A DNA stretch of 64,000 nucleotides from Sordariomycetes sp. S80-01Y (taxonomy: Eukaryota; Ascomycota; Sordariomycetes): the NCBI GenBank assembly GCA_037042185.1, contig JAXQJY010000018.1, positions 62,001 to 126,000 of the forward strand. The letters run 5' to 3'. The notes beneath the pieces were generated by a model that was given only the letters and a program-made list of their open reading frames with translations, was not told the DNA's origin and searched no databases. Positions 43,072 to 53,367 of the stretch are shown one piece after another. How positions within the stretch are numbered: position 1 is the first letter of the stretch; each line of letters begins with the position of its first letter. A program made the position numbers and the translations under genes.

Positions 43072-44116
43072 AGTGCTCTGCTTATAGCAACGGGTATATA
43101 AGGGTTTTCGCCACGCAAGGTTCTGTCGTTCCCTGCAGTGCAAAGCTTAGACTCCGTCACAATAATGATCAGTGTGTAATTTTCAAATATTGTGGATGAC
43201 CATCGTGAGCGGCAGAGATTATACCACGTCTTGACTTGAAGCAACAAAGCCCCAGTTGTTTAGAAACGTCAATGCACCGCAATTTATAGCTCTGGCATGA
43301 CGTTGCTACGGTCATCTTGTGATATATCTGATTTGAAATGTATTGATTGGTGTCTCTCGAGAATCCACAACGGCACCGTTCTTCGGACTTCGACGACCGC
43401 GGCGCTTTGCCGTCTCTGTGGACTTTGTGGACTACGAGTATTGTAATGGACTCTTTGCCCACTTCAAGAACTACAAAAATATCAGCAAGAGAAACATCCC
43501 ATGGGTTTCGTCCATTACACTTGGCTGTTTCGAGAAGCTCGGCAGAGTTTGGAAGGTCAAGTAGTGCGCACTCGCATTCATCTGTACCGGCTATAGCAGC
43601 GAGGTGATTTTAGAGCTGATGGATGGAAACTTTTGATGCTTTTACTCCTTGCTTGCACCGTAGGGAATTCTTTCTTGTACATATTGGGTGGCGAGATATC
43701 TAAGTAGACGACGCGTTGATGATAGTTGGGCACTGTACTAAGCTGCAAGTGAGTGAGCGAGACCTGAAGTGCGCGTCAGCGTAGGGTCGTATTTCAATAC
43801 AAAATCTAAACATTGAAATGTATAGCTCCAGGCCACGCACTATAAGCGTTAGTTCAATTGACCAAGATCGACGATCAGCGGTGGTGGTAATCCGAGACTC
43901 AACCTCAACTTCGAGTAACCTCGGGTGTTCATCAGTTGGTCGGAGCTCCGTCATCTGGGCCGACATCGCCCAAATTTAATCACGACCACCTTCATCTCAA
44001 CTTCGCTCCTCCCAACTACGCCCGTAACCACCACCACAACCAACACCCCGCCTCTTCAATCCCTCTCCCCGCCAGCCTCCGTTCATACGACCCTCCCTCC
44101 CTCACCAGCGCAGACA
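43072..44116. other. Intergenic gap / promoter of citrate carrier
   Basis: About 1 kb between two plus-strand genes. CT-rich sequence and repeated ACCACC words before 44117 look like a fungal core promoter and 5' leader. No gene recognised. Confidence 0.5.
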
Positions 44117-45049
44117 ATGGCGCCCTCAGCCGCCAGCGTGCCAGCGCCGTCGCTGCCCACCGATCCAGCCGACCCCTCCAAGAAGAAAGCCCCCAGCGCC
44201 CTCCGCTCCGTCATCGCAGGGTCGACGGCCGGCGCCATTGAGATCGCGATCACGTACCCGGCCGAGTTCGCCAAAACCCGCTCGCAGCTGAACCGTCGCC
44301 TCGCCGCCGGCCAGAAGCTGCCCTGGCCCAAGTTCGGCCCCGAGTGGTACGCCGGCTGCACCACCCTCATCATCGGCAACAGCGCCAAGGCCGGCATCCG
44401 CTTCGTCGCCTTCGACCAGTACAAGCGCATGCTGGCCGACGAGAACGGGAAGCTCACGGGGCCGAGGACGGTGCTGGCGGGCTTCGGTGCCGGCGTGACG
44501 GAGTCGCTGCTGGCTGTGACGCCAACCGAGAGCATCAAGACTACCCTGATCGATGACAAGAAGAGCGGGAAGCCGAGGATGAGGGGGTTCCTGCACGCCG
44601 TGCCCATCATCGCCAGGGAACGAGGCATCAAGGGATTCTTCCAGGGCTTCGTGCCCACAACGGCGAGGCAGAGCGCCAACTCGGCCGTGCGCTTCGGATC
44701 GTACACCTTCCTCAGGCAGCTCGCAGAGTCCTGGACCGCGCCGGGAGAGAAGCTGGGCACCGTGTCGACGTTCACAATCGGCGGCATGGCAGGACTGGTC
44801 ACGGTGGCGGTCACGCAGCCCCTCGACACCATCAAGACGCGAATGCAGAGCATCGAGGCCCGCACCGTCTACGGCAACACGGTCAACTGCGCCGTCCAGA
44901 TCTTCAAGAACGAAGGCGTCCTGACCTTCTGGAGCGGCGCGCTGCCTCGCTTGGCGAGACTGGTGCTCTCGGGAGGAATCGTCTTCACCATGTACGAGAA
45001 GAGCATGGACATGTTCAGCAGGCTGGACCCGGAGATGAAGTACATTTAG
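44117..45049 (+). CDS. CTP1: Mitochondrial tricarboxylate (citrate) carrier
   Basis: Intronless 310-aa mitochondrial carrier family protein that exchanges citrate for malate or other tricarboxylates across the inner membrane. Three repeats of about 100 residues are visible, with PxD/ExxK-type signatures YPAEFAKTRSQL, TPTESIKTTLID and QPLDTIKTRMQS, each followed by a G-x-x-x-G-type helix and a conserved (F/Y)-(F/W)-x-G element (GIKGFFQGF, TFWSGALPR). The open frame extends 64 codons upstream without a good ATG context; CAATGGCGCCC at 44117 is the likely start. The length matches yeast Ctp1 (about 300 aa). It supplies cytosolic citrate for acetyl-CoA. Confidence 0.95.
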   Translation: MAPSAASVPAPSLPTDPADPSKKKAPSALRSVIAGSTAGAIEIAITYPAEFAKTRSQLNRRLAAGQKLPWPKFGPEWYAGCTTLIIGNSAKAGIRFVAFDQYKRMLADENGKLTGPRTVLAGFGAGVTESLLAVTPTESIKTTLIDDKKSGKPRMRGFLHAVPIIARERGIKGFFQGFVPTTARQSANSAVRFGSYTFLRQLAESWTAPGEKLGTVSTFTIGGMAGLVTVAVTQPLDTIKTRMQSIEARTVYGNTVNCAVQIFKNEGVLTFWSGALPRLARLVLSGGIVFTMYEKSMDMFSRLDPEMKYI

Positions 45050-45195
45050 AGATACCCCGAGAAAAACATGGGTAACGGCGTTGGGTAGACTGGCCAAAAG
45101 TCGACTGTTGTACTGGTACAGATATTACAGACATTTGCTATACATTGGGTATCTTTCCTTGCTCCCACCTTGGATCTCTCCATCCCGTATTTTCT

Positions 45196-45647
45196 TCATT
45201 TTAAGCGGATCATGCCGGATAGTCGCTTGCCTATCCGCTCGAACCAGCTGCGGTTCGGCGCTTCCTCGATCTCGCGGACCAGGTCCTTGAAGTACGTCGG
45301 CTGGCTGTTCGGTTCGAGCATCGGTCCGCTGAGCTTATACTGCAGTTGGTCAGCCTCCCATCCCTTGCCCGTAGACGGTCCAACGCACCCGATCCTGGAA
45401 TCTGTTTTGCTGCAGCAGCTGCAGCGACTTGGCCTTGAAAAGCTCCTCGGCCTCCATCTTGGGTGTGTACTTCTGGAACCGCTTCTCAACCGATGCCTTC
45501 AGCACATCTTGTAGTTGATAGTCGGGCCGAAGCGCTTGTTTCGGCCACTTGGCAAAAGTGTCCATGTAAATCTTGAGCTTCGCGGCTGTTAGTCGAGCTG
45601 GCGCAACAATGAGAAGCGTGGTTACTGACAGACATGGGGCGCGCCAT
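45196..45647 (-). CDS. UQCC2/Cbp6-like complex III assembly factor
   Basis: Predicted 116-aa mitochondrial protein in three exons: 45647-45630, 45577-45389 and 45339-45196, with introns of 52 and 49 nt. Exon 1 encodes only MARPMS. The next exon gives KIYMDTFAKWPKQALRPDYQ, resembling the Y-x-x-x-(F/L)-x-x-WP motif of UQCC2/Cbp6, then VEKRFQKYTPK. The last exon gives PTYFKDLVREIEEAP and the basic C-terminus ERIGKRLSGMIRLK. In yeast and humans these proteins bind new cytochrome b during assembly of the bc1 complex. The exon 1 donor/acceptor pair is ambiguous by a few residues (GTCAGT...AAG chosen). The assignment rests on remembered motifs, so it is moderate. It is divergent from the Bsd2-like gene. 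Confidence 0.6.
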
Positions 45648-46365
45648 GATTGCTGAGTGTGATGTTTCGGGGGCTGCGTCGATGATGGGATGAGTAAAGA
45701 ACGTCAAGTCGGTAGGAGGAGAAGCAAATCGCAGCTCATGGCGGTCGGTGATCGAACTCAAGGTCAACGACGTCAATGACGCTCCAGCCTAGCATCGCGC
45801 CGCCGCGTTCTGCAAAGTTTCCATGATGCGCCCGGAAGAACCCGCCTCCGATTCAGGGTCCTCCGAATCGGGCTCCAGCTGCCCGTCGAGCCGGCAAAGT
45901 GGATGCCTGATATTGGCTCGGAGGAAATCAGGCAGAACTCCGAGACCATCCGGCTCCCGCTGGCTGGCAGTCTTGGCGGCTTAGGCGACCTTCCAGTGGC
46001 TTCGCTCAGGCGGTCACAGTGGCGCAATGCCTGCAAGTCCGTGCCGGACCACTGGCGGATGCTGCGACCGCTGCGCTGCAATGACACGCGATCCCTCCCT
46101 GTGATTGATTCCCGACTCTTCCTGTCTTCTCCTAACTCGCCTTCATCGTCGCTCTCTTCTATCTCACCTCGTCATCTTCCCTCGAATCGCACACTTTCTC
46201 TCTTTTCCTCGTAGCGACCGACGAACAACGACTTCCCCTATTTCTTTGGGTACTCCACGACTCCGAGCGACGGCGGGTGGCGATCAGCCGACGCAGCCGC
46301 CGATTGACGACAGACGGTGATTGCCATTGGGAACTCAACCAGAGCATCGCGCTCGATTGCCCACC
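45648..46365. promoter_or_regulatory. Shared divergent promoter
   Basis: A 718-bp region between the start codons of the UQCC2/Cbp6-like gene (-) and the Bsd2-like gene (+). The CT-rich tract at about 46110-46210 is typical of fungal 5' leaders. No specific site is identified. Confidence 0.4.
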
Positions 46366-47437
46366 ATGCCTGGCGGTTACGAACGGGTATGTTACTTCCT
46401 TTTAGAAATTGCCAACTACTTGCTAACAGCTCAGGTCAACGCCCGCGACGAGGACGACCACATCAGCGGCCCCCTCAGGCCCGAACCCATCCCCAGCTCA
46501 CCACCCCCATCATTCCACTCTCGCTCATCGTCCCCTCGACGGAATCAAGACGGCGACCAGACCCTGTTCGACGCTTTCGACGACGACAACGATGCCAGCG
46601 ACGACGAAACCGACGATCGACAGCGCCTGGTGCGACAGGCTCCGGGCCACGATGCTTCGCGTACGCAAGAACCAGCCCAGCCTGCCTGGACGCCTCCCCA
46701 GCCAGCTGGTGCAGCCGCGGGACGACCTGTCGGCGGTGGCGTAGCCAGTGACGGTGTGTTTGCGAACATGTCTGCCCGGCCAGAACGTCAAGACTCGGAG
46801 AAGGATGAGCAGCCACCGGTATGTGCCCCTCATAACGCCAGGCGAGATCATGGCTAACATATAACAGACCTACGAACAGGCCGCAGCCGACGCCGTCCCA
46901 CCGTACTGGGAGACAACCATCCTCGCCCCCGGGCTCGGCGGCCCAGACGAGGTTTACGTCGACGGCCTACCCGTCGGCTCCGTCTTCAGCTTCATCTGGA
47001 ACGGCATGATATCCACCTCCTTCCAACTCGTCGGCTTCCTCCTCACCTACCTCCTCCACTCAACACACGCCGCAAAGAACGGATCGCGAGCCGGTCTGGG
47101 AATCACCCTCATCCAGTACGGGTTCTACATGAAGACCGTGCCAGGGACGGATGCGCCGGCCAACATGGGCGGGCCGGACGGCTACGCAGCGCCCCCGGAC
47201 CCAAACAGCCACGAGTTCGAGGACACGGACGTCACTGAGGGCGGTGGTTTCGGCGACGTGAGCGGGGGAGAGTGGTTGGCGTACGTGCTCATGGTGGTAG
47301 GATGGTTCATCCTGATCCGGAGCACCGTCGAATTCCTGAGGGCGCGGAGGCACGAGCAGCTGGTGCTGCAGGCGCCGGACAGGGGTCTCGGGGTCCCCAT
47401 TGTGGCGGAGGGTGAGAGCAGCGAGAGGGTTGTATAA
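46366..47437 (+). CDS. Bsd2 / NDFIP-family Rsp5 adaptor
   Basis: Predicted 324-aa endomembrane protein, exons 46366-46386, 46435-46818 and 46868-47437 with introns of 48 and 49 nt. Exon 1 encodes MPGGYER. The N-terminal half is acidic and Pro/Ser-rich; at the exon 2/3 junction lies the PPxY motif QPPTYEQAAAD, the site bound by WW domains of Rsp5. Three hydrophobic segments follow: VFSFIWNGMISTSFQLVGFL, GLGITLIQYGFYM and WLAYVLMVVGWFILIRS. The arrangement of a PPxY followed by three membrane helices is that of yeast Bsd2 and animal NDFIP1. These proteins bring Rsp5 to metal transporters and misfolded membrane proteins for vacuolar sorting. A 3' extension of about 15 residues (EGESSERVV) is ordinary. 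Confidence 0.88.
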
Positions 47438-48176
47438 GACTTGGAGGGAAGCATATCTTACAGCTGGGCGTTTATGGTGCACTCTAGGGGAATACCGTAT
47501 ATGATCATCATCACCAATTCATTACAGTCTGGACAAGCATACAGCTTCCAAAAGTTACACTCGTGAAGTACTGTGGAGAGGGTGTAGCGGTTTATTGCGG
47601 TTGAATCTGTTCGCGGAACTCATGCGAGTGGATCAAAGGTCTACGAAGAGCTAACTAAGAGTCGAGGAGGAAATGCCTGTTTGTGCTACTGTTGTCGGGT
47701 TGATTGCGTTACTCGCTTTCAATGTAAGTTAAGCGGTGTTGAGGTTACCAGTTGCCCTTTTCCGTGTGTCAATTCTGCCAAGTCAAACCTAGTCAAACCT
47801 AAGATCTTGAAGAATGCATCAGAAAAAGGTGTCAAAGCTATAATTACAATTTCATAAGTTCTAATTTTTCATATGTGTGTTTTGGTCGGTATTTTGATTG
47901 CCCTCCTTACTTAGTCCCGGGTAGACTGCTACCCCAGATTTGTTACAAGGGCCCCCCGCATGGACCCCGGTGAGCTCATCCAACATCGACATCACATCTA
48001 CGCCAGCATATCGTAAACGATCAATCAAAGTCACATGTATTCTGGCTCTGATTTGCCCTCATTATCTTCTGACTCCTCGCTTCGATAAGCACTTCCTTGT
48101 TTCAGTTGGCCTTCACATCGATCACCCGAGTTCACTCGTCTGAGCAACCACAGCCACGAGTCCACCTCATACTTTG
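47438..48176. other. Intergenic gap
   Basis: About 740 bp between two plus-strand genes. It includes a perfect 10-bp direct repeat, AGTCAAACCT twice, near 47783. The right end is the promoter of the methyltransferase gene. Confidence 0.5.
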
Positions 48177-49029
48177 ATGAAACCGACCACGGCCTCTCGA
48201 GCGTCCCTTATCACGACCCTGAAGAACCGCTTCACCCCAAATTTGCCCTCCCTACCTTGCCACCGCCGTTCCCTCACCATGGCCTGGAGATGCTCCGGCA
48301 CGTCCAACGACTCCCTCATCAACAACCTCTTCTCGGCCTCGCTCATCACCACGCCCCTCGTCAAAGATGCCTTCATGAGGGTCGACCGTGCCGACTACGC
48401 CCCCGGGCTGCCTTATGAGGACAGTCCGCAGACCATCGGCCACGGCGCCACCATCTCGGCGCCGCACATGCACGCCAGCGCCTGCGAGCACCTGATTGAC
48501 TTCCTCGACCCCGAGGGCGGCGAGGAGCGGAGGGTGCTAGACGTCGGGTCCGGCAGCGGCTACCTGACGCATGTGCTCGCTGAGATTGCCGGGGAGCGGG
48601 GCATGGTTGTTGGCCTGGAGCACATTCAGGAGCTGAGAGACCTGGGTGAGGCGAATGCGAGCAAGTCCGCCGAGGGAAGGAAGCTGCTCGAGACGGGCAG
48701 GATGAGGTTCCGCGTGGGTGATGGCCGCAAAGGCTGGATCGAGGATGGGAAGGGGGAGTGGGATGTCATTCACGTCGGTGCGGCGGCAAAGGAGGTTCAC
48801 GCGGAGCTGCTGGCCCAGTTAAAGGCGCCAGGCTGGTAGGATGCGCCCTTCCACTGTTGCCTTTTCGAGATACTGACGCCTAGCAAGCATGTTCATACCC
48901 GTCAACGACGGCAAAATGAGCATGGACCAGTCCGTGTGGCGCATCGAGAAGGATGAAAAGGGGGAAGTCAGCAAGAAAAGGCTGTTTGGCGTGCGATACG
49001 TCCCTCTCACCGATGCGCCGAGCAAGTAA
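48177..49029 (+). CDS. Protein-L-isoaspartate O-methyltransferase
   Basis: PCMT enzyme that methylates isoaspartyl residues with S-adenosylmethionine so that damaged proteins can be repaired. Exons run to 48835 and from 48888 to 49029, with a 52-nt intron (GTAGGA...CAAG). Two starts are possible: the family-conserved [14 protein letters not shown] at 48279 gives 232 aa, and an in-frame ATG at 48177 adds 34 residues ([20 protein letters not shown]...), which are basic and lack acids, like a mitochondrial presequence. Family motifs: [25 protein letters not shown]-binding [16 protein letters not shown], and near the C-terminus MFIPVNDGK and the VRYVPLTD strand. The acceptor choice is slightly uncertain; CAAG keeps the frame. 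Confidence 0.92.
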
Positions 49030-49275
49030 AGGACGAGGGGAAGATGAACTTGAGATGGCTTGGAAGATGCGGATCTATTGATCTATGGTAATATGAGGAG
49101 CCCCCGACAGAAAATACCCAGTGTGAACAAAAACGGAACCATTACGATGCAGGAAACAGAAACCCATTATGACTTGAAACCCAACCCGACTCCGAACCGC
49201 GCGCCAGAACTCCTCGACCGTTTTCTCGTCGTACGTTAAATCTTCATGCTCTCCACCCGACCCGCCAGAACCCGT

Positions 49276-50025
49276 TTAGAACCAGTTCATGGCAACAAAG
49301 ACAGCGGCAACACCGACGTAGACACCAGGGGCGACAGTCATCCTCTCAGCGCCGGCAACAGGGGGGCTGACGGGTGCGGTGGTCTCCTCGGGCACGCCAG
49401 GCAGGGTCACGGTCGGGCTAGCCGGGGCGACAGGCGTGGTAGGGCTGGGGCTGGGAGTGGGCGTGGGGAGAGGCGCGAGCTGGTCAGAGGTGACCTCCTC
49501 GCCGGGGGGAGGGCAGTAGTCGGGGCAGGGCGGCGGGCAGTCCTCGCAGACCTCACAAGCGAGGTCGTCGAGCGGGCAGGGGGTGCAGACGTCGGGAGAG
49601 CACTCGGGGCACTCCTCGGGAGGGCAGATGGCGAGACGGGTGGCCACGGGAGGCAGCGGGGCCTCGGTGGTGCAGCCCTCAGGCGGACAGATGGTGACGG
49701 TGGAGGGGACCTCCTCGCAGCCGCCCGGGCAGGCGGTGACGGTCACGAGAGTGGTGGGCAGCACAGCAGGGCGGATCTGGACGGGGAGGTTGGCAGACTC
49801 GACGAGGGGCGTGGGCTGCGCGTCCTCGCAGTCGGGGTCGACGACGGTGACGACCTCAGGCTCGGGCTCCTGACGGGGCAGGATGGGGCAGAGGATGCCT
49901 TCGGGGCAGGGGGCGAAGCCGGGAGTGGCAGGCTCGGAGCCGGAGGGGAGGGGGGTGAGCTGGCCGAGGGCGGGAGGGGCGGCGAGGAAGATGGAGATGA
50001 GGACTTTGATGCTGAGGCCGGACAT
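49276..50025 (-). CDS. Secreted Cys/Pro-rich protein, probable GPI anchor
   Basis: Intronless 249-aa protein. The signal peptide is MSGLSIKVLISIFLAAPPALG. The mature part is dominated by Pro, Glu, Thr and regularly spaced Cys: CPEGILCP, CPGGCEE, CPPEGC, CPPEECPECSPDVCTPC, CEVCEDCPPPCPDYCPP. After a Pro/Thr-rich stalk (TPTPSPSPTTP) it ends in the hydrophobic stretch VYVGVAAVFVAMNWF, preceded by small residues, which fits a GPI-anchor signal. The longer open frame upstream has no better ATG. Such proteins are typically cell-wall or surface proteins; there is no enzyme motif. CFEM-type 8-Cys spacing is not evident. It lies alone between long intergenic regions. Confidence 0.75.
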   Translation of the reverse strand: MSGLSIKVLISIFLAAPPALGQLTPLPSGSEPATPGFAPCPEGILCPILPRQEPEPEVVTVVDPDCEDAQPTPLVESANLPVQIRPAVLPTTLVTVTACPGGCEEVPSTVTICPPEGCTTEAPLPPVATRLAICPPEECPECSPDVCTPCPLDDLACEVCEDCPPPCPDYCPPPGEEVTSDQLAPLPTPTPSPSPTTPVAPASPTVTLPGVPEETTAPVSPPVAGAERMTVAPGVYVGVAAVFVAMNWF

Positions 50026-51718
50026 GGTGGCGGTTGCTGGAGTGTAAGAGCGAGAGCGAGAAGAAGATTGAAGATGCGTATCAAGCTCGATGTCTGAAGA
50101 AGCGAGTGGTTGTAGTAAGGACACTTGATGAAGAAGCCCCTGAGATGGATGATGTAGGCAGTGAGTGAAGCTGAGAGTGAGTTGTGAGTTGATGATCCAA
50201 ACTCCAAAACCCAAGCCAAGACGTCCAATATATAGAACTCATCCAGCCTCCCCCCTTCACAGATCCATCGTCGATGTCTTCCATCTATTCCATGCCGTGG
50301 CTGCGCAGCCCAGCCGGTCGGGCCATGGCGAGGAATGCACCGACGGGCCAAGGGGGTCGATATCGGATACCGGGCGTTTCAACAATGGGCGATTCACAAA
50401 GGCGAGATCGAGAATTGGATAAAACAGGAGGGCTGACGAGTCTGAAACAGCCTGTCAGAGATTCTCCTGCCTTCCAGAGCTGGGGCGTGTTGACGAGGTT
50501 GGCTGGGCGGACGCTGGAATGTTGGCCGCATTCCTGAGCGTGGAGGCCACCGGCGTGCGCGACGGTCCGCGACGGGGGGCAACTGCGCGGACGGCAGGAA
50601 TTTGAGGTTGGTTATAAAGTGCAGATCCCCTCCCCGCCCTCCCGGCCATCGGTTTTTGAATTTGTCGAGGCTGGACGCGGCGTCTGTGCTGGTTATGTTC
50701 CGGGCGCTATGTGGTGGTCCTCAGGCGCGCGATGTCGATGGTGTGGGGGGTTTGAGCGCGACGTGAGGCTGGCGATGGCTCGCTGTGGCTGGAACATTGG
50801 GAAGTGGTGAGCTGTAAGCATTCTTTGCTGGCCTTTGAGGCTGCGATGACTTCATCTTGGGAGTCTTGTGGTGGCAGAGCGTTGAAGTCTGAGTTGTTGC
50901 TTCGGCTGACTTGCAGTGCTGGTTTTGGCGCTCGCGTCCGGATGTTGCTGGCGGATTGACGCGGGCCGCCTCGTCGAGGAAATATCACGACGACATTTTA
51001 GAAGCAGGGCAAGGTCAAGACCTTATGAGTACTGGTGTTGATACGCTTGACACTAATGAAGCACGTATGTCGGTAACGGTAGGCATTGCAGAGTTGGGAC
51101 CTCGAGGCTATGCGACGATCAATAGCACAGCCCCTGACCAGTGAAGTAAGTAGACTCTTACCACCTTTGCTTGGTGGAGATGGACAATCTATTGGAAATT
51201 GTTCTTCACATTGATAAGTAGGTAGAACTATATGCGCACTTAATCTAAGATTGCTTAAGTATAAGTCATTACACGCAGCAACCGTCAATGAGAGTGTAGG
51301 TTAAGTAAGAGTGCCTGAAAGCCGAAGGATATTTACACGTGTGGGGAGGTCAACTGAGGCCACCGAGTGCTGACGTGGATCTAAGCAAGGCGCAACAGCT
51401 GGCCCTCCTAATCCATCAATCATCGAGAGCCCGCGGCGGTGTGATGCCCATTGGGGACTCCAATTACCGTACTAACAGCCTTCCTTGATCGTGAAAGAGC
51501 CTTATGCGCGCTGTGGTTGGCAGTATGAGTTCTGCAGCACCTGTCAGCCTCGTCGGCTGTGGCTTAGACGGCAGCCCAGATCATCGTCACATCAGCTTTC
51601 TGGGTCGCTGCCTGGGTAACTCGACATGACAAGTAACGTCTCTGCCTCAATTATCATCATAGTTCTCTATAACTCACCATCCCATAACCTTGACACGTCA
51701 TCTGCGGCTGGAGTTAAC
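50026..51718. other. Divergent intergenic region
   Basis: About 1.7 kb between the secreted-protein gene (-) and the metallophosphoesterase gene (+). Short GC-rich frames at 50165-51144 lack recognisable content. An alternative upstream ATG for the phosphoesterase lies at 51626. Confidence 0.45.
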
Positions 51719-52606
51719 ATGTTCGGGCGGCAGTCTGGCGGACTTGAGCAGCTGCTCCAAAGACCAAAACCGAGTATGTGGCGGCAGTTTTTGAAAGCTC
51801 CATGCGTCTTTGTCGCAAAATCTGTGTATCGCTGGCGTCTTGTCCGGCCGCAATCTGTCATCGACCCGGTGCGGGTGGTCTGCGTCTCAGACACTCACAA
51901 CAGCCAGCCGAAGCTACCCAGCGGCGACATTCTGATCCATGCCGGCGACCTCACCCAGTCGGGCTCCTACAGGGAGATGTGTGATGCTCTTTCATGGCTA
52001 CGTGAGCAGCCATTTCAACACAAGATCGTCATCGCCGGCAACCACGACACCCTCCTTGAGGCTTCCCGAGCCGATGGTGAACGCGACAGCTTGGACTGGG
52101 GCGACATCACCTATCTTGAAAACTCCTACAGCACGTTGAAGCTTCCCAGCGGCCGAACCGTCAAGGTCTTCGGAAGCCCACACTCGCCCAAGCACGGGAA
52201 CTCGACGTTTCAGTACCCGCGTGGTCTCGACGTTTGGACTGACATCGTCCCCAGCGATCTGGACATACTGGTCACGCACGCGCCTCCAAAGGCTCATCTA
52301 GACTTAGGCTACGGATGTGAGCATCTTCTGCAGGCGCTGTGGCGGACGAGACCGACGTTGCACGTGTTTGGGCACATCCACGAGGGATACGGGGAGGAAT
52401 GGCTGTCCTTCGACGGCCTTCAACGTGCCCACGAGGACACCATCAATGCAGAGGGCGGACTCTGGAACCTTGTTCGCGTTGTATACTACTTTGTCTGCTC
52501 CCGGATCTGGCCTAGAACTGGGTCTTCGTGCCGTCTTGTCAATGCCTCCATGGTGGGAGGGTTGCGTGATGAGAAGCGCCGGCAACCAATTCAAGTTTCG
52601 ATTTGA
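51719..52606 (+). CDS. Calcineurin-like metallophosphoesterase
   Basis: Intronless 295-aa protein of the MPPED1/239FB-like branch of metallophosphoesterases. The metal-ligand motifs appear in order: VVCVSDTHN (D-x-H), HAGDLT (GD), IAGNHDT (GNHD/E), VTHAPP and FGHIHEGYG (GH-x-H). The start is taken at MFGRQSGGLEQLL; an in-frame ATG at 51626 would add 31 residues, including a hydrophobic IIIIVLY stretch, and cannot be excluded. All catalytic motifs are intact, so it should be an active phosphodiesterase or phosphatase, but the substrate of this fungal branch is not known. The C-terminus (VYYFVCSRIW) contains a hydrophobic patch. Confidence 0.9.
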   Translation: MFGRQSGGLEQLLQRPKPSMWRQFLKAPCVFVAKSVYRWRLVRPQSVIDPVRVVCVSDTHNSQPKLPSGDILIHAGDLTQSGSYREMCDALSWLREQPFQHKIVIAGNHDTLLEASRADGERDSLDWGDITYLENSYSTLKLPSGRTVKVFGSPHSPKHGNSTFQYPRGLDVWTDIVPSDLDILVTHAPPKAHLDLGYGCEHLLQALWRTRPTLHVFGHIHEGYGEEWLSFDGLQRAHEDTINAEGGLWNLVRVVYYFVCSRIWPRTGSSCRLVNASMVGGLRDEKRRQPIQVSI

Positions 52607-53367
52607 AATACGGACAATCTGCGCCCATCATACGAACAGTACATGTGGCTCCTCTGCACAGATGTTCCTCCTCATGAAGTAAGGACTCCTGGTGTCCTCC
52701 GGCGGCATCACTCCCGCTTCATCCGGTATTACCAACCTCTCCTTCAACGGCCCGACCCTTTTTATCCACCCAGGGACCTCTTCCAACATAATGAGTCGCA
52801 CCTTGAGCTCTTCTTCCATGTCGGGGCTCTCAATCATGGCCGGGAGTTTGGCTTCAGAAATCCGAGGGCGGCGTTGGGCGCGAAACGCATGTCTGAGTCT
52901 ACTGCCGGTGCTTATGTGCTAGTGACTACCCAATCTGCAATCATGCTACATGTAAACACGATACTGTTTTCGAAATCTACATCTACGTGATTTGTTGTCC
53001 CAGTCGGACAAAAAGGGGCTAGAAGACCGACTCCCACCGACGCGTCCCCGTACCCCTCAATATCGGACTTCGCGCGTGCATCTGACCTCCACTCCAGCGC
53101 AGCAGGTCATGCAGTTGGCGCTTCCACCTGCATGAGACGAGACGACGAGGCTTTTTTCAGTGTCCTGTTGACTTTTTGACGCCCAGTTGTGTCAGGGCGA
53201 GCCATGGTCGGATCTGGTGGCTTGAAGAAGCCGGCGCTAGCATCGAGTTGCTGCCCCTCCCTTCTGACACATTGTTGATGTGAGCCTCATCCACTCACTG
53301 CCATTACTCTTCAAATCGATGGTCGTGAATTGTCTTCTTTGTAAGGAGTCGTTAATCAGTCGGTAAG
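52607..53367. other. Intergenic gap
   Basis: Both strands are open for 70-115 codons at 52628-52990, but neither frame carries a known motif or gene structure. The right end is the promoter of the glycosyltransferase gene. Confidence 0.45.

Noticed and set aside
44126-45097. Long minus-strand ORF opposite the citrate carrier
   Set aside because: Mirror of a GC-rich coding strand; the plus strand has all mitochondrial carrier signatures.
49246-50097. 283-codon Gly/Arg-rich plus-strand ORF
   Set aside because: Antisense of the Cys/Pro-rich secreted protein, which has a signal peptide and GPI-like end.
52628-52990. ORFs on both strands downstream of the metallophosphoesterase
   Set aside because: Neither has a family motif or clear gene signals; most likely 3' flanking sequence.
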